Source of the DNA: CAYXDO01 sp964463485
Lineage (GTDB): Bacteria > Myxococcota > Kuafuiibacteriia > Kuafuiibacteriales > Kuafuiibacteriaceae
Length of the DNA: 58,583 bases
Assembly (NCBI GenBank): GCA_964463485.1
Contig: CAYXDO010000063.1
Span: 1 to 58,583 of the forward strand
Direction of reading: 5' to 3'
Shown: one piece after another, positions 15,248 to 23,886 of the stretch
Layout of the letters: each line of letters begins with the position of its first letter
Position numbering within the stretch: position 1 is the first letter of the stretch
Translations under genes and position numbers: made by a program
Notes under the pieces: generated by a model
What the model was told of the DNA's origin: nothing
Database searches by the model: none
The model's input: only the letters and a program-made list of their open reading frames with translations

Positions 15248-16837
15248 GTGAGCATCGAGTTCGAGTTTTCGGAGAGCACCGGCAGGTTCCAGGTCGCTGG
15301 CGATTCTGTCCGGGACATTTGCGGGCTGCTCGCGACGGGGGCGCAGGCCGATGCGGTGAGTCTGTATGAGCGAAGCGCGTTCAACGTCGGGTCGCAGCTC
15401 CTGGCTCAGCTGGACAGAATGCCAAACGGGCTGCAGCGGCAGTTGGCCTCGCTGTTCTTCGAAGCTCGAGACTATCAACGAGCCGGCGAGGCTTTCGAGC
15501 GACTGAGCGATTGGGACCGCGCCGCGTCCGCCTACGAGTCTGCGCGTATGCTCGACAAGGCCGCTCAGTGCCACGCGCGCGCAGGCCGTGGTGATCGGGC
15601 GGGCAGCCTGTTGGCTCGGGCCGGCGCCGCCAAGGGCGCAGCGACTCTGTTCTCGGACAAGAAGGCGGATCTCCGCGGAGCCGCGGAGTCGTTCGAACGC
15701 TCCCGCGACTACCTCGGCGCAGCCAAGCTCTATCTGAACATGGGCGATCAGAAGCGGGCGATCGAGGCGCTGGATCGGACGCCTCGCAGCTCACCTCTGC
15801 ACCTGAAAGCGGTGCTCGTCGCCGCCGAAGTCCTCATCAAGGCTGGTCAACACGACGAGGCGCTCCGGCGGCTCGCGGCGAGCCTGCCTCGAAGCAGAGT
15901 GCTGACGAACGGGGACATGGTCGATGTCGCCTACCAGCTGGGTAAGCTACTCATGAGTATGAAACGCAGCGAGCAGGCCAAGATCGCGTTCCAAATGGTC
16001 GTCGCGTTCGATCCGGGCTACCGCAACGCGACGCGCTATATCGAACAGTGCGACGCGTCCGCTCGAGGGACTCGAAACACGGTCCCCACCCGAGTCGTCG
16101 CCACGCCTGCTCCACCTCGGGCAGCGGAAGCGCGCTCGGTGTTGCCTCCCGTCGACCTGTTTCCCATGTCCGAGCCTTCCATCTCAGCGCCTCCTGAAGT
16201 GCTCGAGCCCTTTGCAGGTCAGGCTGTGCAGCCGCTTCGACCGACCGAAGGCACCGTCCGCGTCCGTGTCTCTCAAGAGATCGTCGCGATCGAGGCGGCC
16301 GAGCTCGAGCCGTCGATCGATCCCTTCGCCGGCCAAGTGCAAGGCCAACAGCCCCCGCCGCTGCCTGGGTATGGGTTGCTGAAGGAGCTCCTGATCTTCA
16401 AGGAGCTGTCGTTGGAGGAGATGCGAGACTTGCACTCACTTTGTGAGCTTCGCTCGTTCGAGCCCGGGGAGGTGATGATCGAGCAAGACCGACCAGGACC
16501 CGGCTTGTTCATCGTAGAGCAGGGCATCCTGTTCATCTCCAAAGTCATCCAGGGCCGCGACGTCCCGTTGAGAGAGGTGAGTGTGGGTAGCTTCGTTGGC
16601 GAAATGTCACTCATCGACGACGCACCCACTTCGGCACGAGTGACGGCGAAGACTCACGTCCGAGCGCTCGTGATTGGGCGGGAAGCCTTTCAACGCCACA
16701 TGTGGAACTCGGACCCGTTGGCCGCGAGGGTCTATCACAGCTTCATTCGCATGCTGAGTAGTCGGTTGCGAGAGAACAGTGACGTGCTCGCCGAGCTCAA
16801 GGAGCGCCTCGGTATGTCAGGTCCGCAGGGGAGGTGA
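15248..16837 (+). CDS. TPR protein with C-terminal cyclic nucleotide-binding domain
   Basis: This 529-residue cytoplasmic protein has no signal peptide. Roughly residues 50-270 are TPR-like helix pairs (ARDYQRAGEAFERLSDWDRA, YESARMLDKAAQCHARAG, KLYLNMGDQKRAIEALDR). A Pro-rich linker follows, then a CRP-like cNMP-binding domain from about residue 385: ELRSFEPGEVMIEQDRPGPG, LFIVEQGILFISK, SFVGEMSLIDDAPTSARVTA. The Gly-Glu of the phosphate-binding cassette is kept (GEMSLIDDAPTSA). There is no DNA-binding helix-turn-helix after it, so it is a sensor or scaffold rather than a CRP-type regulator. The GTG start at 15248 gives MSIEFEFSES. This architecture is common in Myxococcota; its target is unknown. 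Confidence 0.8.
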   Translation: MSIEFEFSESTGRFQVAGDSVRDICGLLATGAQADAVSLYERSAFNVGSQLLAQLDRMPNGLQRQLASLFFEARDYQRAGEAFERLSDWDRAASAYESARMLDKAAQCHARAGRGDRAGSLLARAGAAKGAATLFSDKKADLRGAAESFERSRDYLGAAKLYLNMGDQKRAIEALDRTPRSSPLHLKAVLVAAEVLIKAGQHDEALRRLAASLPRSRVLTNGDMVDVAYQLGKLLMSMKRSEQAKIAFQMVVAFDPGYRNATRYIEQCDASARGTRNTVPTRVVATPAPPRAAEARSVLPPVDLFPMSEPSISAPPEVLEPFAGQAVQPLRPTEGTVRVRVSQEIVAIEAAELEPSIDPFAGQVQGQQPPPLPGYGLLKELLIFKELSLEEMRDLHSLCELRSFEPGEVMIEQDRPGPGLFIVEQGILFISKVIQGRDVPLREVSVGSFVGEMSLIDDAPTSARVTAKTHVRALVIGREAFQRHMWNSDPLAARVYHSFIRMLSSRLRENSDVLAELKERLGMSGPQGR

Positions 16838-16906
16838 GTCGGTCAGGTCGGAGCTCGAAGATTTCCGAGAGACTTCTGAGAGTCGTCCGCTCAGCTCGTC
16901 GTGCGC

Positions 16907-17314
16907 TCAGCTCGCCTTGACAGGCGTGTCATCGCCTTGGAACGCCTTCACGATCGCGCGCCCGGCGAGCGCACCCAGGACGACCCCGCCGACCGCGGCG
17001 GCCGCTCCTCCGATCACCATCCAAGCGCTGCCCGTGGCGATTCCGGTGATCACTCCAAGGAGAGTGCCCACGACGCCAGCGCCCTTGAAGGCGCTCATGG
17101 CCATGCCAAATCCGTAGGCCAGACCGAGCTGGCCTCCTACGACCGCGCCGCCCGCTCCGCCGGCTGCGCCGCCCACCACGGCTCCGACTGCGCGTGCGGT
17201 GTCGACGCCGTCCTCCGCTTGCGCGTTTTGCGTCGGAGGCTGAGCCGGAGCTTGCTGGACGGTCGGCTGAATCGACTGAGGGGCGGGAGATTGGGGGGCG
17301 ATCCGAGTCCTCAC
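16907..17314 (-). CDS. Glycine-zipper hydrophobic protein
   Basis: This 135-residue protein has a Gln/Pro-rich N-terminus, then three long Gly/Ala-rich hydrophobic stretches (AVVGGAAGGAGGAVVGGQLG, VGTLLGVITGIATG, MVIGGAAAAVGGVVLGALAG). The spacing of small residues is that of glycine zippers, which pack membrane helices or form oligomeric pores. The protein ends in a charged tail (FQGDDTPVKAS). The GTG start at 17314 has no strong ribosome-binding site. It is convergent with the TPR-cNMP gene. Function unknown; a membrane oligomer is the best structural guess. Confidence 0.6.
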   Translation of the reverse strand: MRTRIAPQSPAPQSIQPTVQQAPAQPPTQNAQAEDGVDTARAVGAVVGGAAGGAGGAVVGGQLGLAYGFGMAMSAFKGAGVVGTLLGVITGIATGSAWMVIGGAAAAVGGVVLGALAGRAIVKAFQGDDTPVKAS

Positions 17315-17371
17315 GGCACCGACTTCATCCCACGTTTCGATCCTCGTTGTCCATATGCCTGCGTCTCGAAG

Positions 17372-17602
17372 TGTGGGGACAGACCGGCCTGCGGCGATTC
17401 AGTTCAACCTCCGCATGATGAACCACGGAGAGCACAGAGAAGGAACGCGGAGGGCACGAAGGATTTTCTCAAAAATCGTCTGTGCTCTCTGCGTTCCTGC
17501 GCTGTGTCCTCTGTGGTTTGCCCGGCGCCGAGCGATCATATCGCTCAACTGGGTCGTGCACCCTGCGGGGACAGTCCGCGACAGCGCTTCAGTTGCGTCG
17601 TC
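17372..17602. repeat. Imperfect long hairpin flanked by GGGGACAG-type repeats
   Basis: The 313-base gap before the epimerase gene holds no gene. At 17420-17520 an arm starting GAACCACGGAGAGCACAGAG pairs with a downstream arm ending CTCTGTGGTTTG to give an imperfect stem of nearly 50 bp around a short loop near 17468-17470. On each side lies a related segment, GTGGGGACAGACCG...GATTCAGTT (17373-17409) and GCGGGGACAGTCCG...GCTTCAGTT (17566-17597). This resembles a REP-like or non-autonomous palindromic mobile repeat. Confidence 0.65.
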
Positions 17603-17627
17603 TTCACTGGTGCCCTAGCAACAGGGA

Positions 17628-18653
17628 GTGCGCAGGAAGCCAGTCGTCTTGGTCACGGGAGCTGCTGGGGAGATGGGTCACGGACTGATTCATCGCCTCG
17701 CCGACATGCCGGAGTGGGATGTGCTCGCGCTCGACGTTCGTGAGATCGAGGAGCCGATTCGGAAGCGGTGCGCGGGCGCGCTGTCCGGAGACATCTTGGA
17801 CGCCCGACTCATCGGGCGGCTCGTCGGAGAGTACGAGATCCACGCGGTCTTCCACCTCGCCGCGCTGTTGTCTACGCGCGCCGAGTTCGTTCCCGACACG
17901 GCCCACGAGGTGAACGTCAGCGGAACGCTCAACCTCCTGAAGCTCGCGGTCGATCAAGCGCGGTGGCATGGGCGCAGGGTCACCTTCATGTTTCCAAGCT
18001 CGATCGCGGTCTATGGTTTCGCGGACGTCGCCGCCAAGGCCGCCGCGGGACGCGTGAAGGAGAGCGAAGCGACCGAGCCGCACACGATGTACGGCTGCAA
18101 CAAGCTCTACTGCGAGCACCTGGGGCGCTACTTTGCGATGCACTATCGGCAGCTCGCGAGCACGGCCGAAGAGAAGAAGGGCGTCGACTTTCGCTCCATT
18201 CGCTTCCCCGGATTGATCTCCGCGTTCACGCTCCCGAGCGGCGGGACGAGCGACTATGCGCCGGAGATGGTGCACTCTGCGGCGCAGAAGAAGCCTTATG
18301 AGTGTTTCGTTCGCGAGGACACTCGGATCCCGTTCATGGCGATGCCCGACGCGATCGACGCGCTGCTCGGGCTGATGGGGGCGCCCGGGGACTCGCTGAC
18401 GCGCACCGTCTACAACATCGCAGCCTACTCTCCGAGCGCGATGGAGCTCGCGGAGCTCACTCGCCGGTTCTTTCCGGACGGTCACATCAGCTTCAACCCG
18501 GACCAGCGACGCCAGGGGATCGTGGATAGCTGGCCCGAAGATGTGAACGACGACGCCGCTCGCAGAGACTGGAGCTTCGCTCCGAAGTTCGACCTCGAGC
18601 GAACCTTCGCCGAGTACCTGGTCCCAAACGTCAGGGCGCGCTATCGCGCCTGA
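17628..18653 (+). CDS. NAD-dependent epimerase/dehydratase (extended SDR, threonine-dehydrogenase-like)
   Basis: This 341-residue protein has an N-terminal Rossmann motif VLVTGAAGEMGHGLIHRLAD, the Asp that binds the adenosine ribose (VLALDVRE), the Ser strand TFMFPSSIAVYGF, and the YxxxK catalytic motif in MYGCNKLYCEHLG. C-terminal features (FRSIRFPGLIS, YAPEMVHSA) resemble the SDR-type L-threonine 3-dehydrogenases and related UDP-sugar epimerases; the substrate cannot be fixed. GTG at 17628 is used as the start. The gene stands alone, preceded by a hairpin-repeat region and convergent with an unknown gene downstream. Confidence 0.85.
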   Translation: MRRKPVVLVTGAAGEMGHGLIHRLADMPEWDVLALDVREIEEPIRKRCAGALSGDILDARLIGRLVGEYEIHAVFHLAALLSTRAEFVPDTAHEVNVSGTLNLLKLAVDQARWHGRRVTFMFPSSIAVYGFADVAAKAAAGRVKESEATEPHTMYGCNKLYCEHLGRYFAMHYRQLASTAEEKKGVDFRSIRFPGLISAFTLPSGGTSDYAPEMVHSAAQKKPYECFVREDTRIPFMAMPDAIDALLGLMGAPGDSLTRTVYNIAAYSPSAMELAELTRRFFPDGHISFNPDQRRQGIVDSWPEDVNDDAARRDWSFAPKFDLERTFAEYLVPNVRARYRA

Positions 18654-18702
18654 GGCGCGTGAGGCGCGTGCAGTTCCAAACAGGGATCCGCGAAGCTTTT
18701 GC

Positions 18703-19503
18703 TCAGCCGTCGTTCGAGGTCATCGGCGAGAGAGACGCGGCTTCTTCGCGAGGCTCGGCGACCAGTGGCAGCGAGAGCCCGTCGATCGTGCCGAGGCGGA
18801 TGCGAAGCGTGTCTCCGCTCTCGACGCTTGGAATTCGGAAGCTGCCGACGAAGCGACCTTCGATGGAGACCCACTTGAGCTCGATCCCCGCGTCCGCCGC
18901 TCGCCACGTATCCTTCTCGACCTTGGCGACCGTACGGATGTCGACGGTCTGGCTCTGAAGCTCGATGGGGGCCCGATCGCCATCCAGAAAATATTCGGGC
19001 GTGAGAGGCGCAGAGAGCTCCACGAGCCCGGTGCCGTCCCTGCGGGCGATCAGACGTGCTTTGGGCGTGGTCCAGTGAATGGGAGCCCGCGCGGTCGCGA
19101 GCTGCGCGATCTGATCGGCTCGAATGATTTGAGCTTCAACGATTCGAAGGCTGGGCTCTTCGTCGGCCAGGCCCAAGATGTCTACGACCAGCCGCGCTTT
19201 CAGGACCGAGACGCGTCCCTGGCCGTCCCGCAACGTGAGAGGGCGCTCCAACGCGACGTCGCCGTGAGCGTCGATCGCGCCTTCTGCAGGACCGAAGTCG
19301 ATTCGAACGTCCGCATCACCAAGTCGTGCTGGAACGTTACGATTCGCAGCGAGACGGGCCCTCTTCGGCTTACCTGTGTCGAGCTCGAATCGCTCGGCGA
19401 GGGGCGCGACGGTTAGGCGGTCAGGGCCGAGGCTGAAGGTGATGGCGGGCTGCTCGAGCACGAACGGGGTGCCCAGGAGCTGGAGAGCGACTGCAGCCCA
19501 CAT
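18703..19503 (-). CDS. Protein of unknown function, beta-rich, possibly secreted
   Basis: This 266-residue protein begins with a short hydrophobic segment (MWAAVALQLLGTPFVLEQ) that could be a weak signal peptide. The rest alternates strand-like stretches (RLVVDILGLADEEP, GIELKWVSIEGRFVGSFRIP, RLGTIDGLSLPLV) with charged turns and has no Cys. I do not recognise a domain. The ATG at 19503 faces the nucleotidyltransferase gene across about 100 bases, and its 3' end converges on the epimerase gene. Confidence 0.6.
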   Translation of the reverse strand: MWAAVALQLLGTPFVLEQPAITFSLGPDRLTVAPLAERFELDTGKPKRARLAANRNVPARLGDADVRIDFGPAEGAIDAHGDVALERPLTLRDGQGRVSVLKARLVVDILGLADEEPSLRIVEAQIIRADQIAQLATARAPIHWTTPKARLIARRDGTGLVELSAPLTPEYFLDGDRAPIELQSQTVDIRTVAKVEKDTWRAADAGIELKWVSIEGRFVGSFRIPSVESGDTLRIRLGTIDGLSLPLVAEPREEAASLSPMTSNDG

Positions 19504-19600
19504 CGACCCTCATGGAACCATATCGGCGCCTTCGTTGGCGCTCGGTCGTCCGTCCGTGGGGGTTAATCTGGATAAGGACTCGCTGGCGAAGGGGCAGCCG

Positions 19601-20239
19601 ATGGTCTGTAGTCGGTGGGTGTCGAGCGGAAAGCGAGAGGTCGTGGAGGTGCCTCGACCGGTCGATACGGTCGGGGCGTTGGCCGAGGCGATTCGGCGGC
19701 TTGCGGCGATCGAGGGGGACAAAGCGTTGATCGGCGGCGTGGCGCTCTCGGTCTACGGCATCGTCCGCTACACCAAGGACGTGGATCTCGCCGTCAGCGT
19801 CGCCCAGAGCAGCGCGGCAGAGGCCTTGTTTGCCGATGCGGACCCGCAGCCGCTTCGGATCGGCGGCGTCTCGATCCTGACGTCTTCCGGCGTACGCGTC
19901 GACCTCATCGATCGCAGGGATCGCTACGGGGCGCTTTACGCGGAGGCCATCGAAGCCGCGCATCGCGAGGGCAAGCGTGCTCGGGCCGAGGACGTTGAGA
20001 TTCCGGTCGTGCCCCTGCCGTATTTGGTTGCAATCAAGATGGCTGCGGACCGGCCCAAGGACGAGGCGGACCTCGATTCCATGTTGCGGCTGCCGGAGCT
20101 CGACCTCGCGCGAACGCGACAGATCGTCGAGAAGCACCTGGGCCCGTTCGCGGCGGGGCGACTGGATCGACTTGCGAGAGCCGTGGGCAGAAGCGACGCT
20201 CCGAAGGACTACGAAAATGGGGGATCACACCCGAGTTGA
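19601..20239 (+). CDS. Nucleotidyltransferase-fold protein (AbiEii/MNT-like)
   Basis: This 212-residue protein carries the minimal nucleotidyltransferase signature ALIGGVALSVYGIVRYTKDV followed by DLAVSV: the GG, the conserved Arg-x-Thr-x-Asp and the two metal-binding Asp residues are all present. VDLIDRRDRYG and YLVAIKMAADRPKDEADLDS follow as in AbiEii-type toxins and related proteins. No AbiEi-like antitoxin or HEPN partner lies beside it. The ATG at 19601 is preceded by AAGGGG at six bases. It could be an orphan toxin component, an antitoxin-like nucleotidyltransferase, or a housekeeping enzyme of unknown substrate. Confidence 0.72.
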   Translation: MVCSRWVSSGKREVVEVPRPVDTVGALAEAIRRLAAIEGDKALIGGVALSVYGIVRYTKDVDLAVSVAQSSAAEALFADADPQPLRIGGVSILTSSGVRVDLIDRRDRYGALYAEAIEAAHREGKRARAEDVEIPVVPLPYLVAIKMAADRPKDEADLDSMLRLPELDLARTRQIVEKHLGPFAAGRLDRLARAVGRSDAPKDYENGGSHPS

Positions 20240-20345
20240 GCGGGGCGGGAGTTGAGCGGGGCGGGAGCGGACCCAGATCGCGTCTGTGCGGGGCTGGCTC
20301 GTCCGCGAAGGCTACGCGCAGGCAAGGTGCCTGGGCTCCCAGGGC
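20227..20345. repeat. Tandem 16-mer and one diverged copy of the GCGCAGGCA hairpin repeat
   Basis: AGTTGAGCGGGGCGGG occurs twice in tandem (about 20233-20266). At about 20300-20335 lies a diverged copy of the repeat found at 29676-29840 and 58530-58583: TCCGCGAAGGCTACGCGCAG, then a GCAAGGTGCCTGG hairpin, then GCTCCCAGGG. The region separates the convergent nucleotidyltransferase and DUF4340 genes. Confidence 0.7.
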
Positions 20346-20375
20346 GGAAGAAGCGCTCCCAGGCGAAAGGGCCGA

Positions 20376-21317
20376 TCACTGCAAGATCGTGCCGAGGTCG
20401 GTCTCCAGCTGCTGGGCTGCGCTCTTCGAGATTTCGGCCCAAAGATGGGTGACTCCGGAGCGCCCGTAGAACTCGTCCTTGGCCTTCACGATCGTCATGG
20501 TCTCTTTGATCTTGGCGTCTTCCATCCAGATCACCTCCATGACCGGCTCGCCTTTGGGATCTTCACCCGCGGGCAGATATTTTCGGGCCGCGAGCTTCTC
20601 GATCTTGTCGACGTAATTTTCGAGGGTCTCGTCGCGAGCGTCTGGCTTGTCGACATCGGCCCAGAACGCGTCCTTCTCGCTCAAGCGATTGCCGTGGACC
20701 ACGCGACGTTCTTTGCCCTTCGCCTTGATGACGATGTCGGTGACGTCTTTGGAGTCGAGCTCCCGGAGGTTGCGTTGCATGAAGCGGCCTTCGGGGTACT
20801 CGAGATCGCCTAGCTGCTTGGATTCGATCAGGAAGATCTCCTGGCCGTCGCGCGGCCTCACGTAGTGGTCTCGCGATCCGTAGGTTCGTCCGCCCACCAC
20901 GAACACCCGCTCCGATCCAGCGGCGCGGATGATCAACTTTTTCTCGGGCGCTTTGAGCTTGGTCTCTTCGAGCTCCTTGGGATCGAGCTGGGTCCCCAAG
21001 CTCCGAAGCGCGGTGAACGGAGCAAAATCTTTCAGGAAGTCCTCGGTCTTGTCGTTGCCGACGAAGCCACGCTTGCCCGTCTTGGTCTCGATCTCGAACC
21101 ACGCATACGGCTTCTGATCGGCGTCCTTTTTCCGCGAGAGCGCCACGGTCTGCGTCTTCGTGATGAAGACGACCTCCTTGAGCTCCTCGGGCTTGGCGTC
21201 GATCACGGTGACCTTGGTAGCCGCCGAGCCATCCTTTTTCTCCTCCCGGGTCCAGGTCAGATAGGCGCCGACCAGAGCCACCACGAGCAGGGCGGAGAGA
21301 GTCTTCACTTCGTTCAT
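20376..21317 (-). CDS. DUF4340-family protein of the GldF/GldG-type ABC locus
   Basis: This 313-residue protein has one N-terminal membrane segment (LSALLVVALVGAYLTW) and a long hydrophilic periplasmic part. Typical DUF4340 features are AWFEIETKTGKRG, TYGSRDHYVRPRDGQEIFLI, and repeated Lys-rich strands. DUF4340 proteins regularly follow GldG-like genes. Start: ATG at 21317 has GGAGG five bases upstream and overlaps the GldG stop as ATGA. It is the last gene of a four-gene operon. Function is undefined; it may be an envelope partner of the ABC complex. Confidence 0.85.
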   Translation of the reverse strand: MNEVKTLSALLVVALVGAYLTWTREEKKDGSAATKVTVIDAKPEELKEVVFITKTQTVALSRKKDADQKPYAWFEIETKTGKRGFVGNDKTEDFLKDFAPFTALRSLGTQLDPKELEETKLKAPEKKLIIRAAGSERVFVVGGRTYGSRDHYVRPRDGQEIFLIESKQLGDLEYPEGRFMQRNLRELDSKDVTDIVIKAKGKERRVVHGNRLSEKDAFWADVDKPDARDETLENYVDKIEKLAARKYLPAGEDPKGEPVMEVIWMEDAKIKETMTIVKAKDEFYGRSGVTHLWAEISKSAAQQLETDLGTILQ

Positions 21318-23119
21318 CGTTGCCTCCGTCGCACGCGGAAGAAGCCGAGCAGGCCGACCAGCATCGGGACACCCATCGTCGTTCCGTAGAACCAAAGCGA
21401 GTCTTCGCTGCGCTTGTGCACGATCTTCACGTCCTCTTCCGAGACGGTTGGGAGCACCGGCTCTTTGATGTCGCGCAGCCAGTACACGATATCGAGCAGG
21501 AGGTATGGGTTGCCGCTGAAGCGAATGAAGTCGTCGGCCATCGGATCGACGTCTGCGAGCACGAAGACTCGACCTTCTTCTGCGCCCGCCGTTGCCGTCC
21601 GTGTGATCGCGGCGGCGAGGCCGTAGCCGGACTTTTTCTCGTTCTCTCCGGGCTCGAAGTCGCCGTCGGCGTCTCTGAACGTGGCACTCATCGCCGTCAA
21701 GACCAGGTCGACCTTCATGTCCTTCGGCGTCTCCTCGAGCTTCTCGAGGGAGCCGGTCTTCGAGAAGAGGGTGGCCAGCTTGTTTGCGTTCCTGGTCATG
21801 GTGGTCACCGAGGCGTGCGAGCTGAAGCGGTTGCTGTAGATGAGCGCGTGATCTCCTTTGGTGTGGGTCAGCGCGGCGAACTCGGCCGCGTTCGCGAGGA
21901 TCGTCCTATCGAACTTCAGCCCCAGCTTGGTCAGGAGCTCGTCGAGCTGTGAGCCTTCACGCTCGGCCTCGAGCGCGATGAAGACACGGGCTCCCTTCGC
22001 GATCCCCTGCTCGAGCGCGGCGATCTCTTCGGGCATGAAAGGCTTCTCGGGTCCGAGGATCAGGATGATCGAGGCGTCGTCGGGCACTTTGTTGGAGAGC
22101 CCTTCGGCGATCCCGAGTGGTTTGATCTCATACTGGTTCGCTTCGAGGTTCTTCTTGAGCAGCCCGACGGGCGATCGCGTGTCATCTTTTTCGAGGGTGC
22201 CGAGCGATCGCTCGCCGTGGCCGTTCGTGAAGTACGCGACGCTCTTTCCGCGGGTGACCTTGATGAGAGACTTCGCGAGGTTCGAGTCGAAGCTGCGGAG
22301 GGCGCTTCGGGCGCTCTTGACGTCCATGCCGACGCGGAACTTGTCGTTGGTCTTTTCGTGAGAGATCGCGACGTATCCGTTCTCGGACACGCCCACCTCG
22401 GTGGCCCGCTTTCCGGCCAACGCCTGGTCGATGCGGGTGATGGTGACCTTGTCGGAGGCGCCTTCCAACGCGTCGAAATAATGCTGCAGGGCCTCGGCGA
22501 CCTCGTTGGCTCTGGGGAAGAAGAGGGTGATCTGCACGGGTTTGGTGAGGTCGCGCATCATCGCTTTGGTGGCATCACTCGGTCGCGCTTCGCTGGTCTG
22601 GGAGAAGTCGACCTTCATCTCGTGCTCCTTGGCCACGTAGTTCGCGAGGAACAGCACGGACACGAGCAAGCCCAGCGCGAGGCCGCGTTCGAACGCTTTG
22701 AGGACGCGCCGGCTTTCGTAACGATCGATGAACGCCACGGACCACACCGCCACCTCGAGCGCGAACAGGGGGGCCGCCGAGGCGATCAGCACGATGGGGA
22801 AGACGGCGAGCAAGACGCCCTTCGTCCGTGAAGTGTCTTCGACGAAAGCCGAGCCGCCATACAAGGCCATCGCGAGCGCGATCCCCAACGTGGCGAGCAA
22901 GATCCGCGTAGCGACGGGCTTCTTGTCGGGGCCAGCAGCGGCCAGCTCCTGGAAGCGTCCGATCAAGGCCGCGACCAAGCTCGCGCCGCCGACGGCCGCG
23001 AGCGGAACGCGGGTACCCTCGACGCCCGATAGGACTCGCTCTCCAGCCCAGAGGAAGGCGAGGCCTACGATCGAGACGATCGATGGCCAGAGCGCGTGAA
23101 TGCGAGGCGCCGTTTTCAT
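21314..23119 (-). CDS. GldG-like ABC transporter auxiliary protein
   Basis: This 601-residue protein begins with several membrane helices (about residues 10-170). A large extracytoplasmic domain follows (VQITLFFPRANEVAEALQHY, GKSVAYFTNGHGERSLGTLE, VPDDASIILILGPEKPF, ADVDPMADDFIRFSGNP), then a final membrane helix (VPMLVGLLGFFRV) before RVRRRQR. This is the layout of gliding-motility GldG and related DUF proteins. ATG at 23119 overlaps the permease stop as ATGA with GGAGG eight bases upstream; an in-frame GTG at 23128 is less likely. In Bacteroidetes GldA-F-G is needed for gliding. In Myxococcota the cargo is unknown. Confidence 0.85.
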   Translation of the reverse strand: MKTAPRIHALWPSIVSIVGLAFLWAGERVLSGVEGTRVPLAAVGGASLVAALIGRFQELAAAGPDKKPVATRILLATLGIALAMALYGGSAFVEDTSRTKGVLLAVFPIVLIASAAPLFALEVAVWSVAFIDRYESRRVLKAFERGLALGLLVSVLFLANYVAKEHEMKVDFSQTSEARPSDATKAMMRDLTKPVQITLFFPRANEVAEALQHYFDALEGASDKVTITRIDQALAGKRATEVGVSENGYVAISHEKTNDKFRVGMDVKSARSALRSFDSNLAKSLIKVTRGKSVAYFTNGHGERSLGTLEKDDTRSPVGLLKKNLEANQYEIKPLGIAEGLSNKVPDDASIILILGPEKPFMPEEIAALEQGIAKGARVFIALEAEREGSQLDELLTKLGLKFDRTILANAAEFAALTHTKGDHALIYSNRFSSHASVTTMTRNANKLATLFSKTGSLEKLEETPKDMKVDLVLTAMSATFRDADGDFEPGENEKKSGYGLAAAITRTATAGAEEGRVFVLADVDPMADDFIRFSGNPYLLLDIVYWLRDIKEPVLPTVSEEDVKIVHKRSEDSLWFYGTTMGVPMLVGLLGFFRVRRRQR

Positions 23120-23886
23120 GTGCTCCACCTCCGGGCCTCGAGCGAGGCCCTCGCTAGGGCGAGAAAGACCAGCGTCACGCTCACGTAGAACGCGACGTCG
23201 CGCGAGCTCACGACGCCGTTCATGAACGGACGGAAGTGGATGTTGTGGAGCGCCATGTAGTTGACGACGTCACCCAGCGTCCCGTCGACCAGTCGAGCCA
23301 CGAGCCAGAGCACGACCAAGAAGGCCGTGATGGCTCCGCCTACGACTGCCGACACCACCTGAGATCTCGAGAGCGTGGAGGCGAAGGTGCCAATCGCGAT
23401 CACCGCCGAGCCCAGCAGCATGAGCCCCAGATAGCCGGCGAACATGTGACCGATCGTGACCTTGCCGCGGATGAAGATGAGGAGCGGCATGTAGACCGAG
23501 GCGAGGACGAGCGTGCCCAGGAACGCGAGCGCCGAGAGGTACTTTGCAAAGATGATCTGCCCTTCGCTCAGCGAGGAGTTCATGAGCAGCACGAGCGTTC
23601 CAGAGCGGCGTTCCTCGGCGAGCAACCGCATCGAGATCAGCAGCGCGGCGACGAGCGTTATGCCGCTTGCGTCTTCGAAGAAGTTGGAGAGCACGTCGCT
23701 CGAATAGCGCGCCGTCGTTCCGACCGCGCGTGTGTTGAAGAAGAGCCCGTACACCAGCAGCATCAACGAGCCGATCACATAGCCCGAGTAGGTGCCGAAG
23801 TAGGTCGCCATTTCCCTTCGAACGATGAGCCCCATGCCTTGCCACGGGTTCGGCCGGGTTCGACCGGCCATCGCATTCGCTTCCAT
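23116..23886 (-). CDS. ABC transporter permease (GldF-like, ABC-2 type)
   Basis: This 256-residue protein has six predicted membrane helices, for example SGYVIGSLMLLVYGLFF, GITLVAALLISMRLLAEERR, FLGTLVLASVYMPLLIFIRG and MLLGSAVIAIGTFASTLSRS. The cytosolic motif RSGTLVLLMNSSLSEGQIIF is characteristic of ABC-2 permeases. Its ATG at 23886 shares a base with the stop of the ATPase gene (TGATG), and its 3' end overlaps the GldG-like gene. It forms the membrane channel of the complex with the ATPase at 23886-24803. Confidence 0.88.
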   Translation of the reverse strand: MEANAMAGRTRPNPWQGMGLIVRREMATYFGTYSGYVIGSLMLLVYGLFFNTRAVGTTARYSSDVLSNFFEDASGITLVAALLISMRLLAEERRSGTLVLLMNSSLSEGQIIFAKYLSALAFLGTLVLASVYMPLLIFIRGKVTIGHMFAGYLGLMLLGSAVIAIGTFASTLSRSQVVSAVVGGAITAFLVVLWLVARLVDGTLGDVVNYMALHNIHFRPFMNGVVSSRDVAFYVSVTLVFLALARASLEARRWST

